Assembly (NCBI GenBank): GCA_017609845.1
Contig: JAFCDD010000025.1
Span: forward strand, 1 to 9,781
Direction of reading: 5' to 3'
DNA: 9,781 nt
Source: Candidatus Woesearchaeota archaeon
GTDB lineage: Archaea; Nanobdellota; Nanobdellia; SCGC-AAA011-G17; JACPNG01
Positions 3,952 to 9,781 of the stretch are shown here, piece after piece. The notes beneath the pieces are model-generated. The model was not told the origin of the DNA. It did no database searches and worked only from the letters and a program-made list of their open reading frames with translations. The first letter of the stretch is position 1. Each line of letters starts with the position of its first letter. The position numbers and the translations under genes are program-made.

Positions 3952-5631
3952 ACTTGGATTAATTAATAAAACCAATCCAAGCAAAATCATGATTAGTCCT
4001 CCAATGAATTTTATGATCTGCATTTGTTTTTTGCTTATTTGTTTTCCTTTAAATGTATACCCAAAAATCGTAATTATGACAATAAGAGGAATTACATACA
4101 CAAAATTGTAGAAAAATAAATATAGGTAATAAGAAAAACTACTTGCTAAAACCTTTCCTGTTAATATTCCCGTATAGATAACTGGAAACCCAGCAGTACA
4201 GGGTAACTCTACTAAAGAAGCAAAAGCAGCCAAGCTAATGGAAGCTAAAATTAAAGCAGGTATAGAACCATTAACAATTATATCTTTCATATGTTCAATT
4301 CTTTTTTTCAGTGGTCCAACATGTTGTTCTTGAATCATTAGTGTTATGCCTTTTCGATAAAAGAGAAGTTCTTTACAATTAATCATACCTGCAATTAAAG
4401 CAATACAGGCAATACCTATTCTTAGAGGGGTGATAAATCCAATGTATTTAAAAATATTCAGCCAAGCAGCCATAAACAAGAAGTAAATTATAAAGACAAC
4501 AAATATAAAAGTATACCCTATAGCATAAATCTTTTTTCTGGAATGTGATGCTGAAATAAGAAGACCCAATAAAAAAGTAAGAACAAATAAGTTACAAGGA
4601 TTAAAGCCATCAATCAAGGCAATAAAAACAGTAAATAAGGACAAAGGTAAACTGTAGCCTAACTTTTCTAAAGATTCGTGAGGAAGATTTTTAGCTAAAA
4701 TAAAAAACCCTATTAAGAATAATAAAGAAATTCCTATAATTAAATAATTTTTTTGTTTTTCAGTTAAACAAACACGCATGCATTTTTTTAATATTTTAAA
4801 TTTGTAAAGAAAAAAAGAAATAATAAAAAAGATAAATATAATCACAACCCAATACCAAGATTTCCATGGAGATTCAGTTACATGGTTTATTCCTTTTTCA
4901 TCATAAATCTCTGTTTCTCCTGTAGAAACAATTGATGATTCTCCATTCCATTCTAAAATCCAGTCATCTATTTTAACAGCGTGTGAAAATTCAATTTGAC
5001 CATCAGAGATAGAGATTGGTTTTGGTTCTATTTCTTCAAGATTAATATCTTCTAAAGTAGAGTATATGTCTTCTGTTATTAAAAGATTTTTTAATAATTC
5101 ATTATTTCCTTTATCCCCAGAAATTAAAACTCTATTTTTTGTCCAAATTTTTACATTGCCTTGTAAACTTGTAAGATCTAAATTATTAAAATTAACAGAA
5201 GAGCCATCAGGTAAAGGACAATCATTTGAATCTAAAGTTTTAATTATTTCTTTGGAATCCAAAACCTGAAACCTTCCTAAACCAATTTGGTTTTTATTGA
5301 AAATTATAAGGGGGATGCCTGCTCTGATATTTGGAATGTAAGATTCAAAATATTTGTTGGCTATATCCTGGTTGCTTGCTCTTAAATCATAAATTTCATA
5401 TTCTACTACAATTAAATTTGGATATTTTGAAGTATATTCAGATAATAAAGCAGGATCTGTTATAGCACAATTTGGGCATCCAATACCAGTGATATAAACC
5501 GCACATATTTTATCTTGATTTTCTTCAGCAGATACAATTGAAGAACATATATTTAAAATTAATAAAAATAAAATTATTCCAAAAATTAACTTAATATTAT
5601 TTGCACTTTTATGAAATTTTACTTGAACCAT
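3928..5631 (-). CDS. Exported thioredoxin-like domain fused to CcdA/DsbD-type membrane domain
   Basis: A 567-residue membrane protein expected to move reducing equivalents from the cytoplasm to its own extracytoplasmic thioredoxin domain. A signal segment (15-28 hydrophobic, possible cleavage after Ala35) precedes a thioredoxin fold (about 40-138) with active-site CPNC (52-55) and a cis-proline motif GIPLIIF (105-111). A beta-rich region of unknown function (155-250) follows. From 256 on there are about eight membrane segments. The two DsbD/CcdA hallmark cysteines are present: NPC (Cys346, in LIDGFNPCN) and LPC (Cys478, in LVELPCTAGFP). The start overlaps the upstream ATPase gene by 23 bases. 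It is last in a seven-gene operon with Fe-S proteins, suggesting thiol relay for metal-sulfur or exported-protein maturation. No haem or cytochrome gene is nearby. Confidence 0.88.
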   Translation of the reverse strand: MVQVKFHKSANNIKLIFGIILFLLILNICSSIVSAEENQDKICAVYITGIGCPNCAITDPALLSEYTSKYPNLIVVEYEIYDLRASNQDIANKYFESYIPNIRAGIPLIIFNKNQIGLGRFQVLDSKEIIKTLDSNDCPLPDGSSVNFNNLDLTSLQGNVKIWTKNRVLISGDKGNNELLKNLLITEDIYSTLEDINLEEIEPKPISISDGQIEFSHAVKIDDWILEWNGESSIVSTGETEIYDEKGINHVTESPWKSWYWVVIIFIFFIISFFLYKFKILKKCMRVCLTEKQKNYLIIGISLLFLIGFFILAKNLPHESLEKLGYSLPLSLFTVFIALIDGFNPCNLFVLTFLLGLLISASHSRKKIYAIGYTFIFVVFIIYFLFMAAWLNIFKYIGFITPLRIGIACIALIAGMINCKELLFYRKGITLMIQEQHVGPLKKRIEHMKDIIVNGSIPALILASISLAAFASLVELPCTAGFPVIYTGILTGKVLASSFSYYLYLFFYNFVYVIPLIVIITIFGYTFKGKQISKKQMQIIKFIGGLIMILLGLVLLINPSLIGIGFG

Positions 5632-6502
5632 TTTCAGCCTTTTTATTTATTCGTATAATTATTTCCTTAAATACTTTTTTATATTTAGGGTTTATCTCAA
5701 CAACAGGCTTCATTTTTATTGTTGAATCAACAAAGTCTTTTCTATAAGGAATTCTCCCAATGATTGGAATTTTATTTTTCTTAGCAAAACTTTCTATTTT
5801 TAAGCAAAACTTCTTTTCTAAATCAAGCTTATTTATTACAATTCCAGATTTAATCTTAAAATAGTTTGCCAGATATAAAACCCTTTTCAAATCATGTAAA
5901 GCAGATGGCGTTGGCTCAGTTACAGCAACTATGTAATCAGTGCCAACTAAAGAAGCTATTACAGGACAACCAATTCCTGCAGCAGAATCTATTATAATAG
6001 TATCAGCTTTTATTTTTTTGTTAATTTCTTCAGAATGTTTTCTTACTTCAGCAACCACCTCTCCAGATGCAAGTTCTCCTAATTTAAGTTCTCCTGAAAC
6101 TAAATTTACATTGTAGTTTTTTCCTGTATAAATAATCCCAATTTCTTTTTTGGTAGTTGTTATTGCATTTTCTGGGCAAGCTACAATACATGCCTTACAG
6201 CCAATACAAACATCTTTTACAAAAGCAGGATATTTTCCTTTAACAAAAACTATAGCATTCTGTTTGCAAACAGAAGCACACTTACCGCATTTTTTACATT
6301 TATTAAAGTCCCATTTTGGTATTGGTTGATAGACAGTACTATACTTCTTTCTTTTTACAGAAAGTAATAGATGATCATTAGGACATTCTACATCTGCATC
6401 CACAAGCATAGTTTTTTTGTCTCTTGCAAACTCAACTGCTAATGAGGTTGCTACTATTGACTTGCCTGTTCCACCCTTTCCTCCTGTAATTGCAATTTTC
6501 AT
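5609..6502 (-). CDS. MinD/Mrp-family ATPase with inserted 2[4Fe-4S] ferredoxin domain
   Basis: A 297-residue cytoplasmic P-loop ATPase of the SIMIBI class. The deviant Walker A GGKGGTGKS spans 7-15, LVDADVECPN 33-42 follows, and an inserted ferredoxin carries CxxCxxCxxxC twice: Cys69/72/75/79 and Cys99/102/105/109. DTIIIDSAAGIGCPVIASL (167-185) is the switch region, with Cys179 conserved in this subfamily. Relatives often sit beside COG1433 (NifX/NifB-like) genes, as here, and are presumed to assemble or carry Fe-S clusters like ApbC/Nbp35, but the biochemical role is not established. I chose 6502, not the ATG at 6517, because GGAG (6513-6510) lies seven bases upstream and the P-loop normally starts right at the N-terminus. 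Such ATPases often come in adjacent pairs; only one is present. Confidence 0.93.
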   Translation of the reverse strand: MKIAITGGKGGTGKSIVATSLAVEFARDKKTMLVDADVECPNDHLLLSVKRKKYSTVYQPIPKWDFNKCKKCGKCASVCKQNAIVFVKGKYPAFVKDVCIGCKACIVACPENAITTTKKEIGIIYTGKNYNVNLVSGELKLGELASGEVVAEVRKHSEEINKKIKADTIIIDSAAGIGCPVIASLVGTDYIVAVTEPTPSALHDLKRVLYLANYFKIKSGIVINKLDLEKKFCLKIESFAKKNKIPIIGRIPYRKDFVDSTIKMKPVVEINPKYKKVFKEIIIRINKKAENGSSKIS

Positions 6503-6517
6503 AATTTTACTCCACAT

Positions 6518-6919
6518 TTATCTTGTTTGAGTCCCACCAATAACTTCATTAGTATCTTTATCAACATAAACTGCTAAATGACTACCTTCAGCAGGACCAT
6601 AATAATAAAATTTAACTATCCAGCATTGATGTTTTGATGGAGAGTCTATTGGTGGTTGATTCCACCTCTCCCAATAATGATTTACTTCGCATTCTCCTCC
6701 AACAACCTCTACCTTTTTTACCATAGAGAAAAAATCAACATTAGGAAATGCGTTATGAACATATTTTTGTAAATGCTCTTTGGTAATAGTTATAACTGGG
6801 TTTGCTTCCTCTTGTTTCTGAATCTTGTAATGGTTGTAGAATCCAAAGCTCAAAACCAAAATAAGGACTACACAAACCAATAAAATCCCATAGATTATTT
6901 TTTTATTCTTCATGGCCAT
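6518..6919 (-). CDS. Membrane-anchored exported protein, unknown function
   Basis: A 133-residue protein that I cannot assign. One hydrophobic segment (8-28) is preceded by MAMKNKK, so the rest should face outside. Cys16 lies within the membrane span and not in a lipobox. The outer part contains GGECEVNHYWERW (Cys77) and HQCWIVKFYYYGP (Cys99), then AVYVDKDTNEVIGG, a short motif that resembles the tail of PepSY-like domains. Cys77 and Cys99 could form a disulfide and be a client of the exported thioredoxin domain encoded two genes downstream; that is inference. The start overlaps the upstream NifX-like gene by 17 bases; the ATG at 6913 is an alternative. It ends directly before the ATPase gene. 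Confidence 0.8.
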   Translation of the reverse strand: MAMKNKKIIYGILLVCVVLILVLSFGFYNHYKIQKQEEANPVITITKEHLQKYVHNAFPNVDFFSMVKKVEVVGGECEVNHYWERWNQPPIDSPSKHQCWIVKFYYYGPAEGSHLAVYVDKDTNEVIGGTQTR

Positions 6920-7280
6920 CTTCTTTTTTTATCCCATAACCTTTACCCTTTCCAGGTTTGCAAAGGTCTTCTCCTTGCTTAAGTTCCCCTTTAATAAAAT
7001 CATTAATTATATCATCTATTTCTCCTTGTACACCCATAATTAATTTAATTTCAAACTCCTCAAATAATTGCTGTGCTCTAAAACCAGCACCTCCAGCAAT
7101 AACATAATTTACTTTTTTCTCCTTAAAAAATTTTGGTAGAAAACCAGTTGCATGCCCTGGATTTTTAATAATTTCTTTTTTTATAACTTTATTATCTTCA
7201 ATTTCCACAACTGTAAACTCTGGGCATCTTCCAAAATGTTCAGATACATCCCCAGAATCTGTTGCTATTGCAATCTTCAT
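6903..7280 (-). CDS. NifX/NifB-like dinitrogenase Fe-Mo cofactor family protein, copy 2
   Basis: A 125-residue cytoplasmic protein of the COG1433 family (ribonuclease H-like fold), whose nitrogenase members carry Fe-Mo cofactor precursors. It shows MKIAIATDSGDVSEHFGRCP, EFTVVEIEDN, and GGAGFRAQQLFEEFEIKLI. The region after 105 (GEDLCKPGKGKGYG) is a Gly/Lys-rich tail with one Cys. The ATG overlaps the stop of copy 1 (ATGA), so the two are made in concert. The two copies are clearly paralogous but divergent: this one has SEHFGRCPEF where copy 1 has DARFGRCPYF. No nitrogenase genes are in view, so nitrogen fixation should not be assumed; a scaffold or carrier role for an Fe-S or other metal cluster is more likely. 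Confidence 0.92.
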   Translation of the reverse strand: MKIAIATDSGDVSEHFGRCPEFTVVEIEDNKVIKKEIIKNPGHATGFLPKFFKEKKVNYVIAGGAGFRAQQLFEEFEIKLIMGVQGEIDDIINDFIKGELKQGEDLCKPGKGKGYGIKKEDGHEE

Positions 7281-7651
7281 TTTTTTAAACCCACATGTTG
7301 TGGACCTGTAGCATCTGTTAATTCTTTTAATTTCCCTTCAATAAAATTCTGCACAACATCTTTAATTTTTCCTTCTCCAGAATAAACTTTAATTTTAAAT
7401 TGTTCAAATACTGAAAAAGCTCTTGGACCTAAATTATTGGCAATAACTGCATCAACTTTTTCATTTGAAACAATTTCTCCAGCTGTAATTCCTGCTCCGC
7501 CCATTTGTTCTTTTGCTGTATTTTCAATTGCTTTTATATTTTCTATTTCCTTATTTTCAATTTCTACAATCAAAAAATAAGGACATCTGCCAAATCTAGC
7601 ATCTACATCACTTTCTAAAGTTTTTCCTGTTGAACTTATTGCTATTTTCAT
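7277..7651 (-). CDS. NifX/NifB-like dinitrogenase Fe-Mo cofactor family protein, copy 1
   Basis: A 124-residue COG1433 protein: MKIAISSTGKTLESDVDARF, GRCPYFLIVEIEN, QMGGAGITAGEIVSNEKVDAVI, NNLGPRAFSVFEQFKIKVY. The GITAGEIV and NLGPRAF blocks are typical of the NifX-like group found with MinD-ferredoxin ATPases. A strong AGGAGGT (7663-7657) precedes the ATG, the best internal ribosome binding site of this operon. It lies 32 bases after the DUF134 gene and overlaps copy 2 by ATGA. The pair may form a heterodimer; this is inference from coupling. Confidence 0.93.
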   Translation of the reverse strand: MKIAISSTGKTLESDVDARFGRCPYFLIVEIENKEIENIKAIENTAKEQMGGAGITAGEIVSNEKVDAVIANNLGPRAFSVFEQFKIKVYSGEGKIKDVVQNFIEGKLKELTDATGPQHVGLKK

Positions 7652-7683
7652 TTTTTACCTCCTAATTTATTTAATTGAATTTG

Positions 7684-8172
7684 TTATTTTCTTATCATTT
7701 GAGTTTGGCATTTGGGACATTTTTTATTCATACAGGGTTGACCTCTTATTTGTGGTTCTTCATATCCACATTTTGGGCATTTACAGATTCCTCTTGGACC
7801 TGCTGCTAATGGACCACCCATTCTACCTCTGCCACCAAATCCTCTGCCTCTTCCCATGCCTAAACCTCTTCCTCTTGGCACCGCCATTTTAAAATTACCT
7901 CCTTGAATTTTAATTGCTTGACCAGTAATTATAGCATCAGCTAATTTTTTTCTTCCTGCTCTAAGTAATCTTGATAATGTAGATTGGCTTATTTTCATTT
8001 TTTTTCCAGCCTTACTCTGTTCCATTCCTTCAGAATCTACTAATCTTATTGCTTCTAATTCATCAAAATTCAATACAGTTTCCTTTAGATTAATCATAGG
8101 AATACCTGCTGGTTTGAAATAAGTTACATCTGGCTGAAAATGGATCCTTCTAATATTTCTCGGTCTTACCAT
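7684..8172 (-). CDS. DUF134 helix-turn-helix protein fused to Gly/Arg-rich and zinc-binding tail
   Basis: A 162-residue protein. Residues 1-92 are a DUF134 (COG1342) domain: VRPRNIRRI, VTYFKPAGIPMINLKE, the FDELEAIRLVDSEGMEQSKA block, and the helix-turn-helix MKISQSTLSRLLRAGRKKLADAI, ending in IQGG. A Gly/Arg-rich linker (about 100-128) follows, then a Cys-rich unit: CKCPKC (Cys130/132/135), GYEEPQIRGQPC (Cys147) and CPKC (Cys152/155). This last unit resembles small zinc proteins often encoded separately beside NifX-like genes, so this looks like a fusion. The protein may regulate this operon or sense metal; neither is shown. It starts seven bases after the DUF5320 stop, without a clear Shine-Dalgarno. 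An internal ATG (7887) has a perfect one. Confidence 0.9.
   Translation of the reverse strand: MVRPRNIRRIHFQPDVTYFKPAGIPMINLKETVLNFDELEAIRLVDSEGMEQSKAGKKMKISQSTLSRLLRAGRKKLADAIITGQAIKIQGGNFKMAVPRGRGLGMGRGRGFGGRGRMGGPLAAGPRGICKCPKCGYEEPQIRGQPCMNKKCPKCQTQMIRK
7885..7903 (-). promoter_or_regulatory. Possible internal translation start within the DUF134 fusion gene
   Basis: AGGAGGT (7903-7897) lies nine bases before the in-frame ATG 7887-7885 (residue Met96). Translation from here would give a 67-residue Gly/Arg-rich zinc protein beginning MAVPRGRGLGMGRGRG, a head very like that of stand-alone small proteins of these clusters. The DUF134 start itself lacks such a site. The Shine-Dalgarno is read as Gln-Gly-Gly in the long frame, and Gly-Gly is usual there in DUF134, so chance cannot be excluded. 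Confidence 0.4.
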
Positions 8173-8179
8173 TGTCTAA

Positions 8180-8476
8180 TTAGTCTTTTATTTCTTTTAA
8201 TCTTTTCTCTATTTCTTTCATTTCTTCTTTTAAAGCACTTAGTTCTTGCTCTAAAAATTGTTTTTCTTGTTTTTCTGTTATAACTGTTGGTTGGACTTGT
8301 TGTACTGGCATAGGTTGAACAGCTCTTGCTCTCCATCCAAACCCTCTTCCTCTACCGAATCCTCTTCCAAACCCAAGGTTCATAAATCCAGGTGCATTAA
8401 AACCTGCACAATAACCCATTCCTCTTCCAGTCATGCTTCCCTGTCCTGCAGGGCCTGTTCCATCTCCTCGTGGCAT
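8180..8476 (-). CDS. DUF5320-like Gly/Arg-rich protein
   Basis: A 98-residue protein with the DUF5320 opening MPRGDGTGPAGQGSMTGRGM followed by GYCAG. A Gly/Phe/Arg-rich stretch (about 30-50, GFGRGFGRGRGFGWRAR) and a Pro/Gln/Val linker (53-65) lead to a C-terminal coiled coil (about 67-97, KQEKQFLEQELSALKEEMKE). Such proteins recur next to NifX-like, DUF134 and MinD-ferredoxin genes, but their function is not known. Cys23 is the only cysteine. It is the first gene of the operon, with AAGGAGG (8490-8484) as ribosome binding site and a TATA box near 8539. Confidence 0.9.
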   Translation of the reverse strand: MPRGDGTGPAGQGSMTGRGMGYCAGFNAPGFMNLGFGRGFGRGRGFGWRARAVQPMPVQQVQPTVITEKQEKQFLEQELSALKEEMKEIEKRLKEIKD

Positions 8477-8490
8477 TTTAATTCCTCCTT

Positions 8491-8502
8491 GCCTTTATAG
8501 GC
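8491..8502. promoter_or_regulatory. Short inverted repeat GCCT-N4-AGGC before the DUF5320 ribosome binding site
   Basis: GCCTTTATAGGC lies within the predicted leader of the Fe-S operon, one base before AAGGAGG. It could form a 4-bp stem with a UAA-type loop in RNA or bind a dimeric protein. It is short, so confidence is low. Confidence 0.3.
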
Positions 8503-8507
8503 TTATT

Positions 8508-8573
8508 TTAGTTATGAATACATAGTCATTATACTATTTAAATGTTTCGTTTTGGGCAAGTATGCATAACTAA
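8508..8573. repeat. 9-bp inverted repeat flanking the Fe-S operon promoter
   Basis: TTAGTTATG (8508-8516) and CATAACTAA (8565-8573) are perfect inverted copies 48 bp apart, one near the predicted start site and the other upstream of the BRE/TATA element. TATGCATA (8561-8568), itself palindromic, overlaps the outer arm. Such flanking arms could be operator half-sites or a looped operator, possibly for the operon's own DUF134 regulator. Confidence 0.4.
8535..8549 (-). promoter_or_regulatory. Promoter of the DUF5320-to-CcdA operon
   Basis: Minus-strand CGAAAC (8549-8544) followed by ATTTAAATA (8543-8535) is a BRE/TATA pair much like the hsp20 one. The predicted start, about 8513, gives a leader of some 37 bases with a good Shine-Dalgarno. 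No other convincing promoter appears within the seven downstream genes, whose gaps are at most 32 bases. Confidence 0.6.
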
Positions 8574-8680
8574 GAATATAGTATTTTAAGAACACCCGCC
8601 AAGGTAACAATGAATGGTTGAATTACTTAGTGCATTAATTAGACTTTTAGTATACTGTTAAGTTAATTGGTTTTCTAATA

Positions 8681-8716
8681 GATAAATTTATAATCTTTTC
8701 AGAATTAATAATTAAT
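8681..8716 (+). promoter_or_regulatory. Promoter of the prenyltransferase-like gene (leaderless)
   Basis: TTTATAAT (8687-8694) lies 26 bp before the ATG at 8717, and no Shine-Dalgarno is present in the intervening A/T-rich sequence. The transcript would therefore start at the initiation codon. Confidence 0.6.
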
Positions 8717-9775
8717 ATGAATGTTTTTGAATATATGAAAGAAACATCAGAGAAGATAGATGAATACACTCTCAAATTTATTTCAGAGAAGATTAAAGAT
8801 AAACAGATTAAACAAGTCACTCTTCACCTTCCAAGGATTATGGCAAATAAACCAAAAATAACTGCAACATTTGGAAGAATAATTTATGAATTGTTATGTG
8901 ATAAAGATTTTGAAGAAGTTATCCCTATTCTTGCATCAATAGAACTTGCACATACATCAACTTATGTATTAGATGACATAATAGATAATCAACCAAAAAG
9001 ATGGGATAAAAAAGCAACATGGAAAGAATTTGGACTTAATTACGGTATTGTTGCAGGAAATTTACAAGCCTTTCTATCAAAAAATATGATACATTATTCT
9101 AAATTAGATTATATGTCTATTGTAAAAATTTCAAAATTAATAGATGAAATGTGGACAATACTTTGGATAGGTGAAGGTAAAAATGAAGAGATGAAAGATA
9201 AAACCACAATGAAGGAATATATTCAAAGATGCTATGAGATTGCCGGGATTATGCTTTCTTGTGCAGCAAAAATGGTTGTAATATCATGCAATAAAAATAA
9301 TAAAGAAATTGAAGAAATAGGAAAGATAGGTGAATTTTATGGGATTGGTGCAATGATTAGAAATGATTTAATGGATTTAATCCCACAAGAAATAATTAAA
9401 AAAAGTAAAACAAAGGCCCTATTAAGATATGGGTATGAAGATGTAAAAAAAGGGTTGTGGACTTTTCCTATAATCTCTGCTATGAAACTGGCTAACACTA
9501 AAGAAAAAAAATATATCGAATCTATATTAGGAAAACAAAAAGCAAACAGTAAAGAGCTTATAAGAATAACAAAAATAGTAATTGACTGTGGTGCCGTAGA
9601 AGAAACATTGAATTTGATAACAAAATATAAAGAAAAAGCAAAAGATATTGCCAATAAATTATTTTTAGATTCTGAAAAGAAAACTCTTTTATTAGATTTC
9701 TTAGAACAACTAGAGAACTCCAGAAGTTATTTTAAAAGGTTTAAAAAGAGCAGTTATTATAGTAACTTAACCTAA
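8717..9775 (+). CDS. Divergent trans-prenyltransferase (polyprenyl synthetase) family protein
   Basis: A 352-residue, all-helical protein of the isoprenyl diphosphate synthase fold. The first aspartate-rich motif is intact: LDDIID at 85-90, with KRWDKKATWKEFGLNYGIVAGN (94-115) matching the family's R-R-x-x-PT-x-H/W...A-x-x-GD region. The second reads NDLMD (216-220) instead of DDxxD. Several substrate residues are missing: no GGKRxRP near 40-54 (it reads ANKPKITATFGR), no K-T in the helix at 167-185, and no FQ before the second motif (GAMIRNDLMD). Allylic substrate and magnesium could still bind at the first motif, but classical condensation with isopentenyl diphosphate is doubtful. It could be a terpene-synthase-like enzyme, a peptide or protein prenylating ComQ-like relative, or a non-catalytic partner. 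It is alone on this strand at the window edge. Confidence 0.85.
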   Translation: MNVFEYMKETSEKIDEYTLKFISEKIKDKQIKQVTLHLPRIMANKPKITATFGRIIYELLCDKDFEEVIPILASIELAHTSTYVLDDIIDNQPKRWDKKATWKEFGLNYGIVAGNLQAFLSKNMIHYSKLDYMSIVKISKLIDEMWTILWIGEGKNEEMKDKTTMKEYIQRCYEIAGIMLSCAAKMVVISCNKNNKEIEEIGKIGEFYGIGAMIRNDLMDLIPQEIIKKSKTKALLRYGYEDVKKGLWTFPIISAMKLANTKEKKYIESILGKQKANSKELIRITKIVIDCGAVEETLNLITKYKEKAKDIANKLFLDSEKKTLLLDFLEQLENSRSYFKRFKKSSYYSNLT

Positions 9776-9781
9776 TCAAAT

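Noticed and set aside
6903..7651. Evidence for nitrogen fixation
   Set aside because: The NifX/NifB-like proteins belong to the broad COG1433 family; no nifH, nifD, nifK or radical SAM NifB core is in the window.
7792..7875. Tandem DNA repeat in the Gly/Arg-coding part of the DUF134 gene
   Set aside because: Repetition follows from the Gly/Arg codons and is irregular; there is no constant repeat unit.
9362..9391. Terpene cyclase NSE motif in the prenyltransferase-like protein
   Set aside because: NDLMD begins like NDxxS, but the fifth position is Asp and the acidic residue falls one place late (Gln224, Glu225), so the motif is not met; a cyclase role is left only as one option.

Overview
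The window comes from an A+T-rich archaeal chromosome. The domain call rests on an L7Ae, S28e and L24e ribosomal protein cluster, which exists only in archaea and eukaryotes, and on archaeal-type promoters (BRE plus TATA box) placed so that several mRNAs would be leaderless. Genes inside operons instead carry strong GGAGG ribosome binding sites. Compact spacing and small atypical ribosomal proteins would fit a DPANN-type or other uncultured lineage, but the sequence does not settle the taxon.

Layout. (1) Positions 1-1707, minus strand: a heat-shock operon hsp20, grpE, a DUF3467-like gene, then dnaK, which runs off the left edge. A winged-helix regulator (1816-2214, plus strand) is divergent from it. 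Between them are back-to-back TATA boxes and two tandem copies of a GTTGA-N7-TCAAC palindrome, spaced 22 bp apart over the hsp20 start site. (2) Positions 2211-3515, minus strand: a translation cluster of a 55-residue zinc ribbon protein, rpl7ae, rps28e, rpl24e and an unrecognised 101-residue protein, with several ATGA stop/start overlaps. The rpl7ae leader can fold into a kink-turn-like hairpin next to its Shine-Dalgarno, a likely L7Ae autoregulation site. (3) Positions 3520-3951: the decayed N-terminal part of an insertion-sequence transposase. (4) Positions 3928-8476, minus strand: a seven-gene operon of DUF5320, DUF134 (fused to a zinc-binding tail), two NifX/NifB-like proteins (COG1433), a membrane-anchored exported protein, a MinD/Mrp-type ATPase with an inserted two-cluster ferredoxin, and an exported thioredoxin-CcdA fusion. 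(5) Positions 8717-9775, plus strand: a strongly divergent trans-prenyltransferase-fold protein.

Working together: the heat-shock genes form a KJE-type chaperone system with a probable dedicated repressor. The long operon looks like a non-nitrogenase iron-sulfur or metal-sulfur handling system, joined to a membrane thiol relay that could pass electrons from the cytoplasm to an exported thioredoxin domain and perhaps to the exported Cys-containing protein encoded in the same operon. No nitrogenase structural genes, tRNA, rRNA or CRISPR are present. There is no gene-free stretch over 300 bp; the 240 bp between 8476 and 8717 holds two divergent promoters and small inverted repeats and nothing else that I can recognise.
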